Assembly: GCA_003599365.1 (NCBI GenBank)
Contig: QZJR01000048.1
Span: forward strand, 1 to 37,322
Direction: 5' to 3'
Length of the DNA stretch: 37,322 bases
Origin: Deltaproteobacteria bacterium
Lineage (GTDB): Bacteria; Desulfobacterota; UBA8473
Under the pieces are notes generated by a model that saw only the letters and a list, made by a program, of their open reading frames with translations, had not been told where the DNA came from and made no database searches. This document shows positions 23,304 to 33,429 of this stretch, piece after piece. Made by a program: the position numbers and the translations under genes. Every line of letters begins with the position of its first letter. Positions within the stretch are counted from its first letter, which is position 1.

Positions 23304-24632
23304 TTACAATTTGGGTAAATACGTATCAAGCTCATATTGGCTCACATGGGTCCTGTACCTGTCCCACTCAATCTTCTTATTTTCGATAAACTTGTAGAAT
23401 ATATGATCGCCCAGCGCCTCTCTCACAAGCTCACTCTTTTCAACTTCCAGTATGGATTCATAGAGATTACCCGGCAATTCATGGATATTCAGCTCTTTCC
23501 TCTTTTCAGGACTGAAGTGATAGAGATCCTCTTCTATAGGGTCTGGTAAAGGATAGCCTTTTTCGATACCCTTGAGGCCTGCGGCCAGCATCACGGAAAA
23601 GGCAAGGTAGGGATTGCATGCCGGGTCAGGGGAGCGAAACTCGATACGTGTAGCCTTCTCCTTGCCGGGTTTATACATAGGGACCCTTATCATAGTGGAT
23701 CTGTTACGTCTTGCCCAGCAAATATAGACAGGTGCCTCGTAGCCTGGAACAAGCCTTTTATAGGAATTCACCCACTGATTGGTTACTGCCGTAAACTCTC
23801 TTGCATGTTTCAGGATACCGGCAATGTAGCTTTTGGCTACGTCCGAAAGGTTAAATTCATCCCTGGGATTGTAAAATGCATTTCCATCAGAGATGAACAG
23901 GGACTGATGAACATGCATACCACTTCCGTTGATTCCGAAGATTGGCTTTGGCATAAATGTAGCATAAACCCCGTTGCGTCTTGCTATCTCTTTCGTTATA
24001 ATCTTAAGGGTCATAGTCTTATCTGCCATCCTTAAACCTTCGTCATACCTCATGTCGATCTCGTGCTGGCTTGGGGCTACCTCGTGGTGGCTGTATTCTA
24101 CATGTATACCTATCTTCTGCAGGGCAAAGATGGTTTCTCTTCGGAGCTGCCCTGCCGTATCCAGGGGGGTAGTGTCAAAATAACCACCCTCATCCAGTGG
24201 TACAGGGTTCTTGTTGTCGGAAAAATAGAAAAATTCCAGTTCCGGTCCTATATAAAAAGTATACCCCTGGTCTTTTGCCTTTTGTAAAAGCCTTTTGAAG
24301 GCATAACGAGGATCGCCCTTGTAGTGCGTTCCATCGGGTTCAAGGATATCGCAGAACATTCTGACTACAGGTTTCTCCTCATCCCTCCATGGCAGGAACT
24401 CTAAAGTGGTGGGATCCGGCTTGGCTATCATATCGCTTTCCTCTATACGGGCAAACCCCTCAATAGAAGAACCGTCAAAGCCCATCCCCTCGTCCATAGC
24501 TTCATCTAACTCGGGGGGTGTTATGGCAAAGCTCTTAAGATACCCGAGTACGTCGGTAAACCATAATTGGATAAAACTCACATCTCGTTCCTTAACGATT
24601 TTCTTAACATCTTCTTTTGTGCTGCAGAGCAT
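23304..24632 (-). CDS. glnA: Glutamine synthetase, type I
   Basis: The 442-residue enzyme joins ammonia and glutamate using ATP. N-terminal beta-grasp: LWFTDVLGYLKSFAI. Latch and metal motifs: MGFDGSSIEGF, IGPELEFFYF, and HHEVAPSQHEID. ATP loop: NGSGMHVHQSL. Late part: GYEAPVYICWARRNRSTMIRVP and RIEFRSPDPACNPYLAF. Length near 442 resembles the GSI-alpha type rather than the 468-residue GSI-beta. A Tyr stands in EEDLYHFSP where beta enzymes are adenylylated, but no adenylyltransferase GlnE is in the window. It is last in a glnD-glnB-glnA order, with a 176-bp gap after glnB. AAAGGAGG stands ahead of the ATG. Confidence 0.97.
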   Translation of the reverse strand: MLCSTKEDVKKIVKERDVSFIQLWFTDVLGYLKSFAITPPELDEAMDEGMGFDGSSIEGFARIEESDMIAKPDPTTLEFLPWRDEEKPVVRMFCDILEPDGTHYKGDPRYAFKRLLQKAKDQGYTFYIGPELEFFYFSDNKNPVPLDEGGYFDTTPLDTAGQLRRETIFALQKIGIHVEYSHHEVAPSQHEIDMRYDEGLRMADKTMTLKIITKEIARRNGVYATFMPKPIFGINGSGMHVHQSLFISDGNAFYNPRDEFNLSDVAKSYIAGILKHAREFTAVTNQWVNSYKRLVPGYEAPVYICWARRNRSTMIRVPMYKPGKEKATRIEFRSPDPACNPYLAFSVMLAAGLKGIEKGYPLPDPIEEDLYHFSPEKRKELNIHELPGNLYESILEVEKSELVREALGDHIFYKFIENKKIEWDRYRTHVSQYELDTYLPKL

Positions 24633-24808
24633 ATATCTCCTCCTTTAGGTTTGTCCTCAATTGAAACAAAAATCGGTTTTTTTAAAAGCGAAAATTTTTG
24701 CTTATTTCATACAGTAATTATTAACATTTTTTGGGTGTTAATACAATCTTTTTCACCCCCTTTCTTTAATGGATTGGCAGTTGGGTCGTTAAAACCTTAA
24801 CTCTTCAC

Positions 24809-25174
<366 letters not shown>

Positions 25175-27799
25175 TTAAAAGCCTCTTCGTGGTTTTTCAA
25201 AAGTCTCTAAGTCCCAAGAGAGGCTGCGTTTGACCCTCTCCACTTCCTTTTCATCATATATCTTCTGTCCGAATATATCTCTCACATAAAAGCTATCCGT
25301 GACACGCATAAGTCGTGTGGTTATCTTCGCGATATAGATATATACCCCCATGTCTGACATAGCCTTTGTGATTGAATAGAGAAGACCGAATCTGTCATTA
25401 GCCTCTATATCAATTACTGTGTAAAAGTCGGATGTATCGTTATCAATCTTTATGGTAGTTTCTGTCTCCTTCAGTCCCTTCTTTTTAGAATGAAGATAAG
25501 CTCCTTTCTTTTTTACCAATTCTTCTACTCTGACCCTCCCGTCGATTACCTTCTCAAGGTCGTCCTGTATTGCCTTCCATTCCTCCTGATCTACATATTC
25601 ATCACCATTTGTATGGTTAACCCTGAGAATATCCATGGCTATGCCGTCACTCCTCGTATCTATCTGGGCATCCAGGATATTCATATTGTGATATACCATG
25701 ACGCCACAGACCTTGTAAAACAGACCATGGGAATCCGGTGTGGCTATAAGGATATCGTAATAACCCTTATCCGGTTTCTGCCTTACGTCAAAGGCAAGTG
25801 TTTTCTCTTCCAGGTTGTAACACAGCAGGATGTGATTCGATATTATCTCAGGGCTGTTATTCAGAAGGTATCTAGATGGTGTTAGGTCCAGATTGTAGTG
25901 AATATCATCCATGGGCATCTTCAAACGCAGCTCGGATATGACTTCATTTTTTATTTTATCGAGTTTACAGGCTGTATCAGTCATGGTAAAGTCCCCCTTC
26001 TCAATAATATGGAATGCCCTGATATAGAGTTCCTGGAATAGGGTATTCTTCCATGAATTAAAGGCCTCTGCCCTCGATGCCTTCATATCAGCAAAGGTCA
26101 GAATATATAGCATTCGCAAGCTATCGCCGTCTTTCATCTTTTGGGCAAATCCTATAATTAGATTCTCATCAGAAAGGTCTCTGGTTTGGGCTATACTGGG
26201 CATATATAGATGGTTCTCTACCAAAAAAGCTATCAACTCCATATCTTCTTCAGGGAACCCCATCCTCCCCGCTATGCTGTATGCGAGTTCCACACCTTTC
26301 TCTACATGGTCTGTATCAAAAGCCTTTCCCAGATCATGGAAAAGAATGGCGAGAAAGATCAATTCCACCCTCTTCTCTTCTCCGGCCAGTTTGGTGAGAA
26401 GGGGGAAGGTGTCTTCGTACTTTCCCACAAGGAGATTTTCGAATTCCTCAATGGCAAAAAGGGTATGGATGTCAGCAGTATAGACATGGTAGTAATACGG
26501 CTGGGGAAGGTGGGTTATCCTGGCAAATTCAGGGATAAACCTATCCAGAAGTCCAAGTCTGTGCATAGTTTTTAGAACCTTTGCCACTCCTCTCCCCTCT
26601 CTCATAATGGATATGAAAGAGCTATTCACCTCTCTGGAGTTTCTGAACTCCTCTCCTATTACATCGAGACTTCCTCTAATCAGTTCCTGGCTATCGGAAC
26701 TCACCTCTTTCTTCAGTTCCACGGAATATTCGAAGATCTTCATCAAGGTATGTGGCGCCCTCCTGAAAAGATCAGGATGGACAACCGATATTCTGTTATT
26801 CACTATCTCAAAGTCTTGATCCATACTTCTGAAGAAGACCTTACCCCTCTTTTTCGACTTTGCCTGATCCTCTCTCGTCCTGTCTATTAACACAGAGGAG
26901 AGGTACTTTATGTCCTCTGCGCACTGATAGTAGTCGTGCATGAATCGTCCCACCGCGGCAGTTAAATGAGGATCAGCATAACCCAGAAGATTCGCCATCT
27001 TTTCCTGATATTCAAAGGCCAGGTGATCATTCTTTCTGCCGCTCAGGAAGTGGATGCCGTTTCTTACCTTCCACAGGAACTCCAGGGACTCCTCAAGTAG
27101 AGCTATTTCCCACGACGATAATGCCCCCTTTACCTTTAATTCATCTACCCCTCTTGCCTGAAACCGGACCTTCGCTATCCAGAGGGCGCTATGAATATCC
27201 CTCAAGCCCCCTTCCCCCTCTTTCAGATGTGGTTCCAGAAGGTACACCGAATCACCATAATACCTATGCCTTGATTCCATGTCTTTTAACTGTCCTGAGA
27301 TGAAGGAATTGATACCCTTAGAGAATGCGTTCCTATAGATTGTGTCCTCAAATTCGCCGTACAGGCTCCTGTCTCCCATGAGATACCGCATCTCTATCAG
27401 GGAAGTCCTTGCTTTAATATCCTCTTTCATCATGGCAAGGCAATCCTTCAACGTCATATTGCTGTATCCCACTGTCAGTCCTGCATCCCAGAGGGGATAG
27501 AGTATCTTGCCTGTAACATCCTCCAGATTGCCGCGAAACCTTTCCGGCATGAAAAACAGCAGGTCTATGTCAGAATACGGGCTTAATTCTTCTCTTCCAT
27601 AGCCACCTACTGCAGCAATGGCATATCTGTTCTTTGTTTTCTCACCGTCCGAATACGGCGTCGAAGAAAAGATTTCCCTGAGACATCCATCTATAAGGGA
27701 AGAGTACCTCCTGACCAAGTCTCGACCACATAGTCCCTTCCAGTATTCTTCCCTTAATCGGTCTAAACTATCTCTTATGTAACCTTTCAGGTTTTCCAA
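25175..27799 (-). CDS. glnD: GlnD, P-II uridylyltransferase/uridylyl-removing enzyme
   Basis: The bifunctional sensor adds or removes UMP on P-II proteins according to glutamine level. Order of domains from the TTG start: nucleotidyltransferase with GGYGREELSPYSDIDLLFF (about 65-83), linker domain, HD domain with LFHDLGKAFDTDH (about 490), then two ACT domains at the C-terminus (one around DSHGLFYKVCGVM, one around NDRFGLLYSITKAM) that bind glutamine. The ORF track starts at 27847, but GGGAGG four nt before TTG 27799 supports the shorter 874-residue form. Length is normal. It is followed by the P-II gene after 28 nt. Confidence 0.95.
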   Translation of the reverse strand: MENLKGYIRDSLDRLREEYWKGLCGRDLVRRYSSLIDGCLREIFSSTPYSDGEKTKNRYAIAAVGGYGREELSPYSDIDLLFFMPERFRGNLEDVTGKILYPLWDAGLTVGYSNMTLKDCLAMMKEDIKARTSLIEMRYLMGDRSLYGEFEDTIYRNAFSKGINSFISGQLKDMESRHRYYGDSVYLLEPHLKEGEGGLRDIHSALWIAKVRFQARGVDELKVKGALSSWEIALLEESLEFLWKVRNGIHFLSGRKNDHLAFEYQEKMANLLGYADPHLTAAVGRFMHDYYQCAEDIKYLSSVLIDRTREDQAKSKKRGKVFFRSMDQDFEIVNNRISVVHPDLFRRAPHTLMKIFEYSVELKKEVSSDSQELIRGSLDVIGEEFRNSREVNSSFISIMREGRGVAKVLKTMHRLGLLDRFIPEFARITHLPQPYYYHVYTADIHTLFAIEEFENLLVGKYEDTFPLLTKLAGEEKRVELIFLAILFHDLGKAFDTDHVEKGVELAYSIAGRMGFPEEDMELIAFLVENHLYMPSIAQTRDLSDENLIIGFAQKMKDGDSLRMLYILTFADMKASRAEAFNSWKNTLFQELYIRAFHIIEKGDFTMTDTACKLDKIKNEVISELRLKMPMDDIHYNLDLTPSRYLLNNSPEIISNHILLCYNLEEKTLAFDVRQKPDKGYYDILIATPDSHGLFYKVCGVMVYHNMNILDAQIDTRSDGIAMDILRVNHTNGDEYVDQEEWKAIQDDLEKVIDGRVRVEELVKKKGAYLHSKKKGLKETETTIKIDNDTSDFYTVIDIEANDRFGLLYSITKAMSDMGVYIYIAKITTRLMRVTDSFYVRDIFGQKIYDEKEVERVKRSLSWDLETFEKPRRGF

Positions 27800-28116
27800 G
27801 TTTCCTCCCTTAAATACAAAATAAATTTGTATATTAGCAATACCCATACCAAACCCATAGGATCTCCTTTTATTTTCTGAAACAGATTTAAATACAACTG
27901 CTTAGAGATATATTTACAAACAGGCGAAGTTGTCTGGGAAAGATGAAGCGTTCGACTTCGAGCAGTTATAGACAGTGGATATTAGCTAAAATGCGTGAAT
28001 ATTAACATCTAGAACCGGTTAACATCATATGCACGTTTTTGAGCAGATTTCTCAGAATGGGGCAGAGTGGAATGCTCTATGTCCTTGGGCAAAATTGATG
28101 GGTGAGAAATCGTCCT

Positions 28117-28482
<366 letters not shown>

Positions 28483-28525
28483 TCAGCAAATATCTCTGGA
28501 CTGGCACTCTTCACTGTTTATAATT

Positions 28526-29920
28526 TTATAATGTATATCCGCTTTCACCGTGCTGGCTAAGGTCAAGACCATCAGACTCCTCTTCCTCGCTTATCCTTAG
28601 ACCGAGAGTTAAGTCGAGAATCTTTAATATGGCAAATGTTACAATAAAGGAGTAAATCCACGCAGCGCCAATGCTTATCAGCTGCTTCCATAAAAGCGAT
28701 GGGTTGCCGAACAGCAATCCGTCATTGCCTGCACTATTCACTATCTTTGATGCGAATAACCCTGTTGCTATTGCGCCCCATGTACCGCCTACTCCATGAA
28801 CACCAACTACATCCAGTGAATCATCATATCCGAGCTTTGTTTTGAGATTCACTGCTGTATAGCATATAACTCCTGCAACAAAACCGATAATCAGGGCAGA
28901 CATAGGGCCAACAAAACCCGATGCAGGTGTAATTGCCACAAGCCCTGCAACTGCACCTGATGCTGCTCCGAGTACTGTTGGTTTGCTTCTGTGTGACCAT
29001 TCAGCTATCATCCATGAAAGTGCCGCTCCTGCAGTTGCGATGTGTGTAACAACAAAGGCAGAGGTTGCCAATGCACCGGATGCAACGGCGCTCCCTCCAT
29101 TAAAACCAAACCAGCCAAACCACAGAAGTGCGGCGCCCAGAAGTGTCATTGTAACGTCATGAGGGGCCATCTGTTCAATCCTGTATCCTTTTCTTCTGCC
29201 AACGACAATAGCAGCAGCCAGGGCAGAAACTCCGGAGCTTATATGCACTACTAATCCCCCTGCAAAATCAAGTGCACCAAGCTCTCTTATCCAGCCTCCA
29301 ACTCCCCATACCCAGTGGGCAAGCGGAAAATACACAAATGTTGCCCACAGTACAAGGAATGCAAGATAGGTCTTGAACTTGAACCTCTCGGCTAATGCAC
29401 CTGTTATCAAAGCAGGTGTGATCACAGCGAACATCATCTGAAAGATCATGAATGCCTGATGAGGGATGGTAGGCGCGTAATCAGGATTGGGTTCGAGTCC
29501 CACGCCCCTAAGTCCCACCCAGTCAAGGTTGCCTATGACATGCCCGACATCAGGACCGAATGACAGGCTGTACCCGTAGAGAACCCAGAGAACAGTCATC
29601 ACACCGAGGGCTATGAAGCTCTGCATAATGGTGCCGAGTACATTCTTTCTTCTTACCATACCACCGTAAAAGAGGGCAAGACCAGGAGTCATCAGCATAA
29701 CAAGGGCTGTAGATATTAAGACCCATGCAGTATCTCCGGTATCTACCTTTGATTTTACCGTATTTTGGACTGAAGGAGTTGTTGACTGGTCCGGTTTTAC
29801 CTGATCAGTCATTACAGGGGCAGTATGATCAGGTTGCGCCTGATCTTCAGCGAATAAGAAGCCCGCAGCACCCAGCAATCCAAATATTAGTAACACAATC
29901 AATAGCCTTTTCATAATCAT
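28526..29920 (-). CDS. amtB: AmtB ammonium transporter
   Basis: The 464-residue channel has a cleaved signal peptide (MKRLLIVLLIFGLLGAAGFLFA) followed by a polar segment rich in Gln, Pro and Thr, then 11 TM helices. The pore His pair is present (LVVHISSGVSAL and GVHGVGGTWGA), and FFALG-type helix 1 reads TALVMLMTPGLALFYGG. The C-terminal tail LGLRISEEEESDGLDLSQHGE is the conserved regulatory end that GlnK binds. It lies between the outer-membrane protein (13 nt upstream) and glnK, so all three are one operon. Confidence 0.97.
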   Translation of the reverse strand: MIMKRLLIVLLIFGLLGAAGFLFAEDQAQPDHTAPVMTDQVKPDQSTTPSVQNTVKSKVDTGDTAWVLISTALVMLMTPGLALFYGGMVRRKNVLGTIMQSFIALGVMTVLWVLYGYSLSFGPDVGHVIGNLDWVGLRGVGLEPNPDYAPTIPHQAFMIFQMMFAVITPALITGALAERFKFKTYLAFLVLWATFVYFPLAHWVWGVGGWIRELGALDFAGGLVVHISSGVSALAAAIVVGRRKGYRIEQMAPHDVTMTLLGAALLWFGWFGFNGGSAVASGALATSAFVVTHIATAGAALSWMIAEWSHRSKPTVLGAASGAVAGLVAITPASGFVGPMSALIIGFVAGVICYTAVNLKTKLGYDDSLDVVGVHGVGGTWGAIATGLFASKIVNSAGNDGLLFGNPSLLWKQLISIGAAWIYSFIVTFAILKILDLTLGLRISEEEESDGLDLSQHGESGYTL

Positions 29921-29932
29921 CTCCTTATTAAC

Positions 29933-30718
29933 TTAAAAGGTAGCTGTAAGATTCAATCCCACTACAACTGTTTCATCAAGGTGTCCGCTGGGATTATAAC
30001 CATGTCTCTTAGCATCGTCTGAAAGCGAGAACCAATACTGGACGTTAGGCTGTAGGATAGTATTCTTAAAGACCGGTATGCTCAATCCTGCCTTTACCAT
30101 TCCGTCATGGAATGCACTATACTTTTTGCCTGTGCCTCCCTCGGTCTTGAAACAGTCGTCATCGCCTGCAAAGTATCCGGCAGATGCAGCCAGGTCGAGG
30201 CTTATGTCCTTTCCGAGCCCGATCGAATGCGCAATGGCGAGGTTAACGTATGTGCCGGGGTATGAAGTAACATCACGGTATACTGAGAGAGTGGGCTTCA
30301 GCAACATATCGTATGCCACTGTTGCAAACACTTCCTCCGTCTCTGTAACATACTTTGTGCCGTAATAAACGTAGCCGCCTGTAAGTGACAGTTTGCCTAT
30401 AGGATATGTGTAGCTCAAAGTGATGTCGGTCTCGTTAAAACTCTTTTTGTCCTCTCTGTCAGGTGCAAAGGACTGGGTTGCAGTCTCATTGCTGTCTATG
30501 TTGCCCCAGAAACTAGCAGAAAAGCCTGAATAGGACACTCTCAGGGCCGGCTGTATTACTGCGCTGCCTGAACTAAGCTCGTAGCCTCTAAAAATATACT
30601 TGTTAAAGACACCTATTGATGCGCTGCCCGTCACCTTTGTCTCTTCTGCGCCTGAGGTTACCAAAGATGTAAAGGCCATCATTAGCGCCAGGCTGATTGT
30701 TAAAATAGTTTTTCTCAT
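29933..30718 (-). CDS. Outer-membrane beta-barrel protein next to amtB (TIGR02001-like)
   Basis: The 261-residue protein has a signal peptide (LTISLALMMAFTSLVTSGAEE) and amphipathic strands with the early motif VTGSASIGVFNKYIFRGYELSSGSAVIQPAL that marks a conserved proteobacterial outer-membrane family (TIGR02001 as I recall it). It ends in LNLTATF with the terminal Phe of barrels. It starts the amtB-glnK operon, 13 nt before amtB, suggesting passage of a nitrogen compound over the outer membrane. The substrate is not known. Confidence 0.8.
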   Translation of the reverse strand: MRKTILTISLALMMAFTSLVTSGAEETKVTGSASIGVFNKYIFRGYELSSGSAVIQPALRVSYSGFSASFWGNIDSNETATQSFAPDREDKKSFNETDITLSYTYPIGKLSLTGGYVYYGTKYVTETEEVFATVAYDMLLKPTLSVYRDVTSYPGTYVNLAIAHSIGLGKDISLDLAASAGYFAGDDDCFKTEGGTGKKYSAFHDGMVKAGLSIPVFKNTILQPNVQYWFSLSDDAKRHGYNPSGHLDETVVVGLNLTATF

Positions 30719-30856
30719 CTCTTCCCCCTAAAAGTTTTTTGTTTTTGTGAAATTATTGATTGAAAGATTTAATATTACCTGGCCAACAATACTCTTTTAT
30801 GCCTGTCTCCAAACTCATATCACATAATCTCTTCCATCTCCTCCCTCTGCGAAACC

Positions 30857-31231
30857 TCAGTTGAGATTATTCTTCTTTATCAATTCCCTGATAACCCTCT
30901 TCATATCCTTTGGATCAAAGGGTTTCAGTATAATATCCGCTGCTCCCAGCTCCCTGGCTGCTTTTGCTGTCAGCGTGTCACCATAAGTAGCGGTGAGAAG
31001 TATTGGGGGGGTCAAACTTTTCTCTCTTATGATTTTCTCTGTTTTCAAGATCAACTCATCAGAATTCTTTTCTGTATCCATAATCATCAAATCCACCTTT
31101 ACTACATTAATGATCCCAAAAGCCTCCTCTAACGTGTCAGTGGTAAGCACCCGGTAGTTCTCCTGAGATAAAAATCTTTCAAAAGCATCTAACATATTGG
31201 GGTATCTGTCGAATACCAGGATAGTCTTCAT
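30857..31231 (-). CDS. Single-domain response-regulator receiver
   Basis: The 124-residue protein is a lone receiver domain: MKTILVFDRYPNMLDAF, the phospho-acceptor Asp in DLMIMDTEKNS, Thr in ILLTATYGD and Lys in IILKPFD. The acidic pocket keeps only one of two Asp after the first strand (LVFDRY), which weakens metal binding. There is no output domain, so it would relay or titrate phosphate in a two-component pathway; no kinase is adjacent. The ORF track starts 16 codons earlier; AAGGA eight nt before ATG 31231 and the strand order favour the shorter form. It lies upstream of the amtB operon with a 138-bp gap. Confidence 0.85.
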   Translation of the reverse strand: MKTILVFDRYPNMLDAFERFLSQENYRVLTTDTLEEAFGIINVVKVDLMIMDTEKNSDELILKTEKIIREKSLTPPILLTATYGDTLTAKAARELGAADIILKPFDPKDMKRVIRELIKKNNLN

Positions 31232-31601
31232 AATCTTGTTCCTTATTTTTGAAACTCGACTTACCTTCTTACTTAGCAACCCCTATGCCAGGTTTCTCCT
31301 CAAAAGAGATGTGCCACGTATAAAGCCCCTAACTATATGAGTTATAATGGATTTTAAAGTTTTTGATTTTTAACTTTGATATGGAAGATCTGTTTTAGAA
31401 AAGGAATGGGTGCTCGGATTCGAGCACAATGGACAGGAAAAAAGATGGGCGATCTCAAAGTATTCTATAGTGTAATACTGATTATATCCCAATTGCTCGG
31501 CTTGGGGCAGAGTGGTGAAAGTAGATAGTGGGGACAGGATAGGGGGCAGTTTTTCAGTTTTCATATAAGTTACTCATATAGTGTAGAGTAATTCCATATA
31601 A

Positions 31602-31648
31602 ACAAAAGGCAAGTATATATGATCTATGCTTGCCTTTTGTTTTCCCCC
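31602..31648 (-). terminator. Terminator after HU, likely bidirectional
   Basis: ACAAAAGGCAAG (31602-31613) and CTTGCCTTTTGT (31629-31640) make a perfect 12-bp stem with a 15-nt loop. On the minus strand the A-T-rich arm ends in CCTTTTGTTT; on the plus strand the stem is followed by TTTCCCCC. It lies 28 bp after the HU stop. Confidence 0.7.
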
Positions 31649-31675
31649 TCGATTTTAAAACTCTGCAATCCTAAT

Positions 31676-31948
31676 CTATTTAACTGACTCTTTTAATTTT
31701 TTCCCTGCTTTAAATTTTGCTACCTTAGTAGCAGGAATTTTTATGTCTTTTCCTGTTTGAGGGTTTCTGCCCTTTCTGGCTTTTCTTTGCGCTACAGAGA
31801 ATGTACCAAAACCAGTCAAAGTCATCTTTCCGCCTTTTTTCAAGGCACCGGTAACGTTAGTTGTAAATGAATTTAAAGCCTTTTCAGCACTTGCTTTACT
31901 TATCTTTGCATCTTTTGCTATTTTGCTTACTAATTCTGCCTTTGTCAC
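31676..31948 (-). CDS. HU-family DNA-binding protein
   Basis: This is a 90-residue histone-like protein: MTKAELVSKIAKDAKISKASAEKAL, then FGTFSVAQRKARKGRNPQTGKDIKIP, the beta-arm with the Pro that intercalates into DNA, and the basic tail FKAGKKLKESVK. It bends and compacts DNA as a dimer. HU rather than IHF is favoured by the arm sequence RNPQTG. GGAGG stands ahead of the ATG. A perfect-stem terminator follows. Confidence 0.96.
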   Translation of the reverse strand: MTKAELVSKIAKDAKISKASAEKALNSFTTNVTGALKKGGKMTLTGFGTFSVAQRKARKGRNPQTGKDIKIPATKVAKFKAGKKLKESVK

Positions 31949-32342
31949 TGTTTGTTCCTCCTCTCTTTTTAGTTAGTTATTTCTTTTAAAGTGTTTTTTT
32001 CTCATCAAAACATCAACTCACTCGACCTGTTCTCTCCCTATAAACTTATAATTGGATGTTGTACCTCTACTCCCCCCCCTTTCCTTTAATATTAAAAAGA
32101 ACCTAACTTGTTAAATAACCCAAATCTCCCCTGATTCTTATCAATAAAAGTAATGCAATTTTAGCTTCGACAACTTTCCCCATAGAACTATAATCAGTAA
32201 GGGTTTCTGCCCATATAGCATAGAGGATTGGAGCTTGTCAAGGAAAAAAATATATTGGACTACAACTTGCAAGTTCAAGTTGACATGTTGCTGACATTTT
32301 ATTATTATCTAGGCCAAATTAGCTAATAATGCCACTTATGTA
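31949..32342. other. Divergent intergenic region with promoters on both strands
   Basis: No coding ORF is seen. For HU a minus-strand promoter TTGACA (32241-32236), 18 nt, TATATG (32217-32212) is present with a long leader of about 260 nt. For the plus-strand genes a TTGACA/TATTAT promoter lies at 32280-32308. The rest is AT-rich with C-tracts. Confidence 0.5.
32280..32308 (+). promoter_or_regulatory. Near-consensus sigma-70-type promoter
   Basis: TTGACA (32280-32285) and TATTAT (32303-32308) are exactly 17 nt apart; the -35 is perfect and the -10 has one mismatch. Transcription would start near 32315, about 28 nt before the 87-residue ORF. Confidence 0.7.
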
Positions 32343-32606
32343 ATGTTAACCCGAAAGCTGGATAACTATTGGAGAAAACCTTTGACCAAAAGGATCTGCA
32401 TAGAACAGTACATAAACTTTGATAAGAGTATTGACATACTGGTATATAGAGGTGGAAAGCTTCTGGATTATTATCACGACTGTCCATACAGAAGTATTGA
32501 TGAAATCCTAAAGAGAATAAAAGAAGAAAATGAAGATGCAGTTTTCGAACATTATTGCTCAGGAGAACTATGCACAGGTGGCTGGATAAGGTGGGAAATA
32601 AACTAG
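32343..32606 (+). CDS. Small protein of unknown function, overlapping the next gene
   Basis: The 87-residue ORF is mixed charged with aromatic residues (YYHDCPYRSIDEILKRIKEEN) and three Cys, two of them in the C-terminal part HYCSGELCTGGW. It has no signal peptide or TM segment. It starts about 28 nt after a near-consensus promoter, but no ribosome site is evident. Its last 37 nt overlap the start of the following gene in another frame, which suggests coupling of the two. I do not recognise the family. Confidence 0.55.
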   Translation: MLTRKLDNYWRKPLTKRICIEQYINFDKSIDILVYRGGKLLDYYHDCPYRSIDEILKRIKEENEDAVFEHYCSGELCTGGWIRWEIN

Positions 32607-33343
32607 TCATATCGTCAATCATCTTGATCTGTCTCCTTGTCAGTGCAGTTTATAATTTAGCAGATGAGACCTTGGGTGAAACGGAAATGACCCCCCAAAT
32701 TCCCACTTCCGTACTGTCAGGCACTGATAGGGATAAAATCGTAAAAGTTATTGAGGATTATACTGTATTCAAAAAAACAAAAGGTGTGAGGTTTGAAGCT
32801 AACCCATCAATATATAAATATCTCCTGGATAGACTCCCTTTAGCAACAAGCATCATCCGAGGATTGAATATTCGTAACCTTGTCATCACTAAGAATAAAG
32901 ACCAATCTTTTCATTTTAAAGATGGAGAAAGTATAATCGGAGACTTTAGATTGATACATAGGGATCCAAGAACCATTGTATGCTATTGTAATGGACAGTA
33001 CAACGGGAATGTTATCAAGAAACTCACAGGGGAAGCGGTAGTAATTGTGGAATACCGGGAAGGCCTTAAGGGAGAATTCATTGAAAATGTCTTTTACATC
33101 TATCTGAAGGCAAACAACAGGTTTGTTGAGTTGATGATTAATGTTTTTAAACCTCTAGTAAATATGGTTATAGATAGAAAAGTATTGTCTTATATGTATA
33201 CCGTCATAGAAGTATGTGAAAGGATAGATAAGGATCCGGCTGGGGTATACAAGGGTATAAAGGATAGTAAGGATATTAGCAAGAAAGACCTTGAAGAATA
33301 TAGGAGGTTCTTTCTTCACGATACCATAGAACAAAAGGATTGA
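32570..33343 (+). CDS. Membrane-anchored protein of unknown function
   Basis: The 257-residue product has one N-terminal TM or signal-anchor segment (KLVISSIILICLLVSAVYNLA) and an exported alpha/beta domain. Features: DRDKIVKVIEDYTVFKKTKG, a central beta series with GDFRLIHRDPRTIVCYCNGQYNG and GEAVVIVEYREGLKGEFIENVFYIYLKANNRF, and a helical end VFKPLVNMVIDRKV. The strand-rich middle followed by a long helix recalls lipid-binding START/SRPBCC-like folds, but this is only a visual impression. AGGAG five nt before ATG 32570 supports that start over the TTG at 32555. It ends 45 nt before a terminator-like hairpin. Confidence 0.7.
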   Translation: MHRWLDKVGNKLVISSIILICLLVSAVYNLADETLGETEMTPQIPTSVLSGTDRDKIVKVIEDYTVFKKTKGVRFEANPSIYKYLLDRLPLATSIIRGLNIRNLVITKNKDQSFHFKDGESIIGDFRLIHRDPRTIVCYCNGQYNGNVIKKLTGEAVVIVEYREGLKGEFIENVFYIYLKANNRFVELMINVFKPLVNMVIDRKVLSYMYTVIEVCERIDKDPAGVYKGIKDSKDISKKDLEEYRRFFLHDTIEQKD

Positions 33344-33390
33344 GTCATAACAGAGAAGTGTAAATATCCAAACATCATATTAAAGACTGT

Positions 33391-33409
33391 ATCCCCGAAG
33401 GGGATTTTT
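33391..33409 (+). terminator. Short hairpin with T-run ahead of the first MFS gene
   Basis: ATCCCC-GAA-GGGGAT forms a compact 6-bp stem followed by TTTT. It would end the transcript of the two unknown genes, 20 nt before the MFS start. Confidence 0.55.
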
Positions 33410-33429
33410 ACGTGAGAGGAAGCGATTTT

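Noticed and set aside
24633-24808. Sigma-54 promoter ahead of glnA
   Set aside because: No GG-N10-GC pair of the TGGCAC-N5-TTGC type was found here, nor ahead of glnK or the amtB operon.
31370-31564. 64-residue minus-strand ORF with CPLC
   Set aside because: No ribosome site or promoter, low-complexity composition; a competing short plus-strand frame exists over the same bases.
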